7,118 nt of DNA from Pseudobdellovibrionaceae bacterium (GTDB taxonomy: Bacteria > Bdellovibrionota > Bdellovibrionia > Bdellovibrionales > JAMPXM01): NCBI GenBank assembly GCA_913776405.1, contig CAJYOV010000686.1:1-7118 (forward strand). Direction: 5' to 3'. The notes beneath the pieces are model-generated. The model searched no databases. It was not told the origin of the DNA and worked only from the letters and a program-made list of their open reading frames with translations. Both the position numbers and the translations under genes were made by a program. Position 1 is the stretch's first letter. The number at the start of each line of letters is the position of its first letter. This document shows, in pieces, positions 5,447 to 7,118 of the stretch.

Positions 5447-7096
5447 CTAGCGGCCTTCTTGGCGTTTGCGCATCTGCCACATGAGGTGGCTGAGGTAGGG
5501 GCGACGTTGTTCGCCGGTTGCGACCATCAGGAGTTTCGTGATTTTCAGACCTTGAGGGTCGGTAAACAGAATGATCAAGAGCTCTTGAATGAAGTTGGTA
5601 TCGAGGGTGACGTAGTTGTCGGTGCCGATCCCTTGCGGAACGTTTTTCTTCTCCCACCAAGAGAACGGATGGTCTTTGTAGTCCTCGAACGAGTTCGTGA
5701 GTTTCGTATTCGACGATGGAAGAGAAACGAGCGAGACGCCTTTATCGATCATGCGATCGAGAACGTCGTGCTGATAAATCTCAACTTCGCGAGCGGTATG
5801 GAATTTCGCTTTCGTAAAGCTGCGAATCTCATCGTCGTTGAGCGGTGTGCCTGAGATCAGCTTATCGCGAACCGGGAACTGCGCTTCGGACCAATCCATT
5901 TCGCTGATTTCGTTAAAATCCATCGTACCTGGGCGAATGGCTTCGCCACGACGGTTCCACTTGAGCACGCGCTGATACAAAGAGTGGAAATAGAAGTTCG
6001 GGTTGATGCCGAGAGATAGCCCGTGTTCGAGCGTATCGATCCGCCAGATATTCATGGCGTTGTCGACGGCTTGAATGCCTTTGCGAAGCGTCTTCCAAAT
6101 TTCGCCGTGGTGCGAACGAATCTTGAAGCCACGATACTGAAGCTTTCGGAAGCCGATCTTCATATCCATGAAATGGCTCTTACGGAAGAGTTCCGATTCG
6201 TTGCCGACGGTGTCGACGTCAGTCATGACGTCACGCAAGAACGGATGCTTGTCGAGAAGCGCGAGCACTTGATTCACCTGCGCTAAGAAGTGCTCTTTCT
6301 TCGATTTGTATTTCACGTTGTCGTAGAACGAACTCTCTTTTCGGAACGAAGGGGAGAGCGTGAAGTTCCACTGAGGAACTTCTTTTTTGAAGTCCATGAA
6401 ACCGTCGTACAAACCTAAGACAACATCTTCTTCGCTGACAGCTTCGAGGCCTGGCACCTTTTCGTTGTCGTCCATTGTTGCGCGTGAGAACGAGAATTTA
6501 AGGCGAATGAAGCCAACGTTGTAGTTTTCGTAGAGGTCTTTCGCCATGTGATAGGCCGCCTCTCGGTGAGCTTCGCGGCTCGTGAGTAGAAGCTTCGCCA
6601 TCATGAGGACTGCGAGATAGCGTGTGAAACGCTCGTCGTCTTTGATTTTCAAAAGTCGCTCGATGTCGTCCTGGCTGCGAATCGGCAAGGCTTTATCGCC
6701 GTAAATCTGAACGATTTTCCGCTCGTAGATTTCTTTGTTCGGGCCTTCGAGCAACTTCTTGATGCGAGGGTAAATGAAGTCCGCCGAGAGAGCGCCTGTC
6801 AGGTGCGTGTGCTCGTCACGGTAAGGAATCGGAAACGCTTTGAAGAAGCCAAACAGGCCCTTCGCAATCGGGTGATTGAGAAGCGTTTCGATTTCAATTT
6901 GATCGCTCTGAAATTGAAAAAGCAGATTTCGGAATTCAATCGCCAGTTTCTGGATGATCGGCCGCGTGCGAACCGATTCGCTTGAAGCCATAAGCTCGAG
7001 CGTTTCTGAAAGATTGATGCCGTTTGTTTCTGAAATGATCTCGGTAAGAGCCCGAGTAAGATCGCGGGTGAGGGAGTCTTTTGATGCGGATAACAT
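5447..7096 (-). CDS. Divergent adenosine/AMP deaminase-family metal-dependent hydrolase
   Basis: A 549-residue cytoplasmic protein of the amidohydrolase superfamily, adenosine deaminase branch, which hydrolytically deaminates purines using a zinc ion in a TIM barrel. Motifs appear in family order. HTHLTG (96-101) provides two metal-binding His. HHGE (329-332) stands for the usual HAGE, with H329 as third ligand and E332 as catalytic acid. LEHG (356-359) stands for the usual G/R-x-G-H-G, with catalytic H358. LPSSN (459-463) and GTDN (491-494) follow, with D493 at the metal-binding Asp position; the second Asp, which contacts the purine ring in adenosine deaminase, is N494 here. It is much longer than the usual 330-360 residues, with about 90 extra N-terminal residues and long insertions between motifs. 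Substrate is therefore uncertain; a nucleoside or nucleotide is likely. No clear ribosome-binding site precedes the ATG, and the frame stays open to the window's right edge, so the real start may lie outside. Confidence 0.75.
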   Translation of the reverse strand: MLSASKDSLTRDLTRALTEIISETNGINLSETLELMASSESVRTRPIIQKLAIEFRNLLFQFQSDQIEIETLLNHPIAKGLFGFFKAFPIPYRDEHTHLTGALSADFIYPRIKKLLEGPNKEIYERKIVQIYGDKALPIRSQDDIERLLKIKDDERFTRYLAVLMMAKLLLTSREAHREAAYHMAKDLYENYNVGFIRLKFSFSRATMDDNEKVPGLEAVSEEDVVLGLYDGFMDFKKEVPQWNFTLSPSFRKESSFYDNVKYKSKKEHFLAQVNQVLALLDKHPFLRDVMTDVDTVGNESELFRKSHFMDMKIGFRKLQYRGFKIRSHHGEIWKTLRKGIQAVDNAMNIWRIDTLEHGLSLGINPNFYFHSLYQRVLKWNRRGEAIRPGTMDFNEISEMDWSEAQFPVRDKLISGTPLNDDEIRSFTKAKFHTAREVEIYQHDVLDRMIDKGVSLVSLPSSNTKLTNSFEDYKDHPFSWWEKKNVPQGIGTDNYVTLDTNFIQELLIILFTDPQGLKITKLLMVATGEQRRPYLSHLMWQMRKRQEGR

Positions 7097-7118
7097 GGCC
7101 CAGTCTACTAGCTCTGGG

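Noticed and set aside
6448..6458. GCCTGGCACCT matching the sequence at 4739-4749
   Set aside because: An 11-base match within a conserved-looking coding region of the deaminase-like gene, without a surrounding palindrome; most likely chance.
7099..7118. Inverted repeat CCCAG/CTGGG just upstream of the deaminase-like gene
   Set aside because: Only 5 bp with a 10-nt loop at the window edge, and it may even be coding sequence since the frame is open there.

Overview
The window is a stretch of ordinary-looking bacterial chromosome with moderate GC (roughly 50-55% by eye). It carries five or six densely packed genes, mostly concerned with the cell envelope. All the well-supported genes except one lie on the minus strand. 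The mix suggests a Gram-negative diderm: a Sec-exported YceI lipocalin-like protein, a lipoprotein-type PBP4 carboxypeptidase, and a secreted HYDIN/'choice-of-anchor D' Ig-like protein. The overall style (Ala/Pro/Lys tails, long low-complexity linkers, a 549-residue deaminase-like enzyme) would fit a Bdellovibrionota or other delta-type lineage. That placement is an impression, not something the sequence proves. I see no mobile-element genes, tRNA, rRNA or CRISPR array.

Layout. Positions 1-1059 (minus) hold almost all of a DUF475/TerC-like multi-span membrane protein, which runs off the left edge. A gap of about 200 bp follows, with a possible small minus-strand ORF (1084-1227) and the promoter region of a plus-strand gene for an exported YceI-family protein (1264-1932). 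That gene converges on the next minus-strand gene with only 10 bp between their stop codons, and a hairpin with T-rich flanks on both sides looks like a shared bidirectional terminator. Positions 4592-1943 form a two-gene minus-strand unit. It consists of a PBP4-type D-Ala-D-Ala carboxypeptidase (dacB, peptidase family S13) with an unusual acidic-then-basic N-terminal extension, overlapped by a tandem-GNAT acetyltransferase. Upstream of dacB is a non-coding stretch rich in small palindromes, one of which folds over the dacB ribosome-binding site. Next come a small secreted protein with an Ig-like ASH/choice-of-anchor D domain (5303-4755), a probable terminator, and a divergent adenosine/AMP-deaminase-family metal hydrolase (7096-5447) whose true start may lie beyond the right edge.

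How the genes relate. dacB and the GNAT gene are probably co-transcribed and translationally coupled. YceI, PBP4 and the Ig-like protein are all exported, so periplasmic or envelope maintenance is the common theme. The DUF475 protein and the deaminase-like enzyme show no clear functional link to the rest. I found no convincing new multi-gene system. The most interesting leads are the polyampholyte extension of PBP4 with an in-phase A-AAA-AAA slippery heptamer inside it, the hairpin that can mask the dacB ribosome-binding site, and the altered active-site motifs of the deaminase-like protein.
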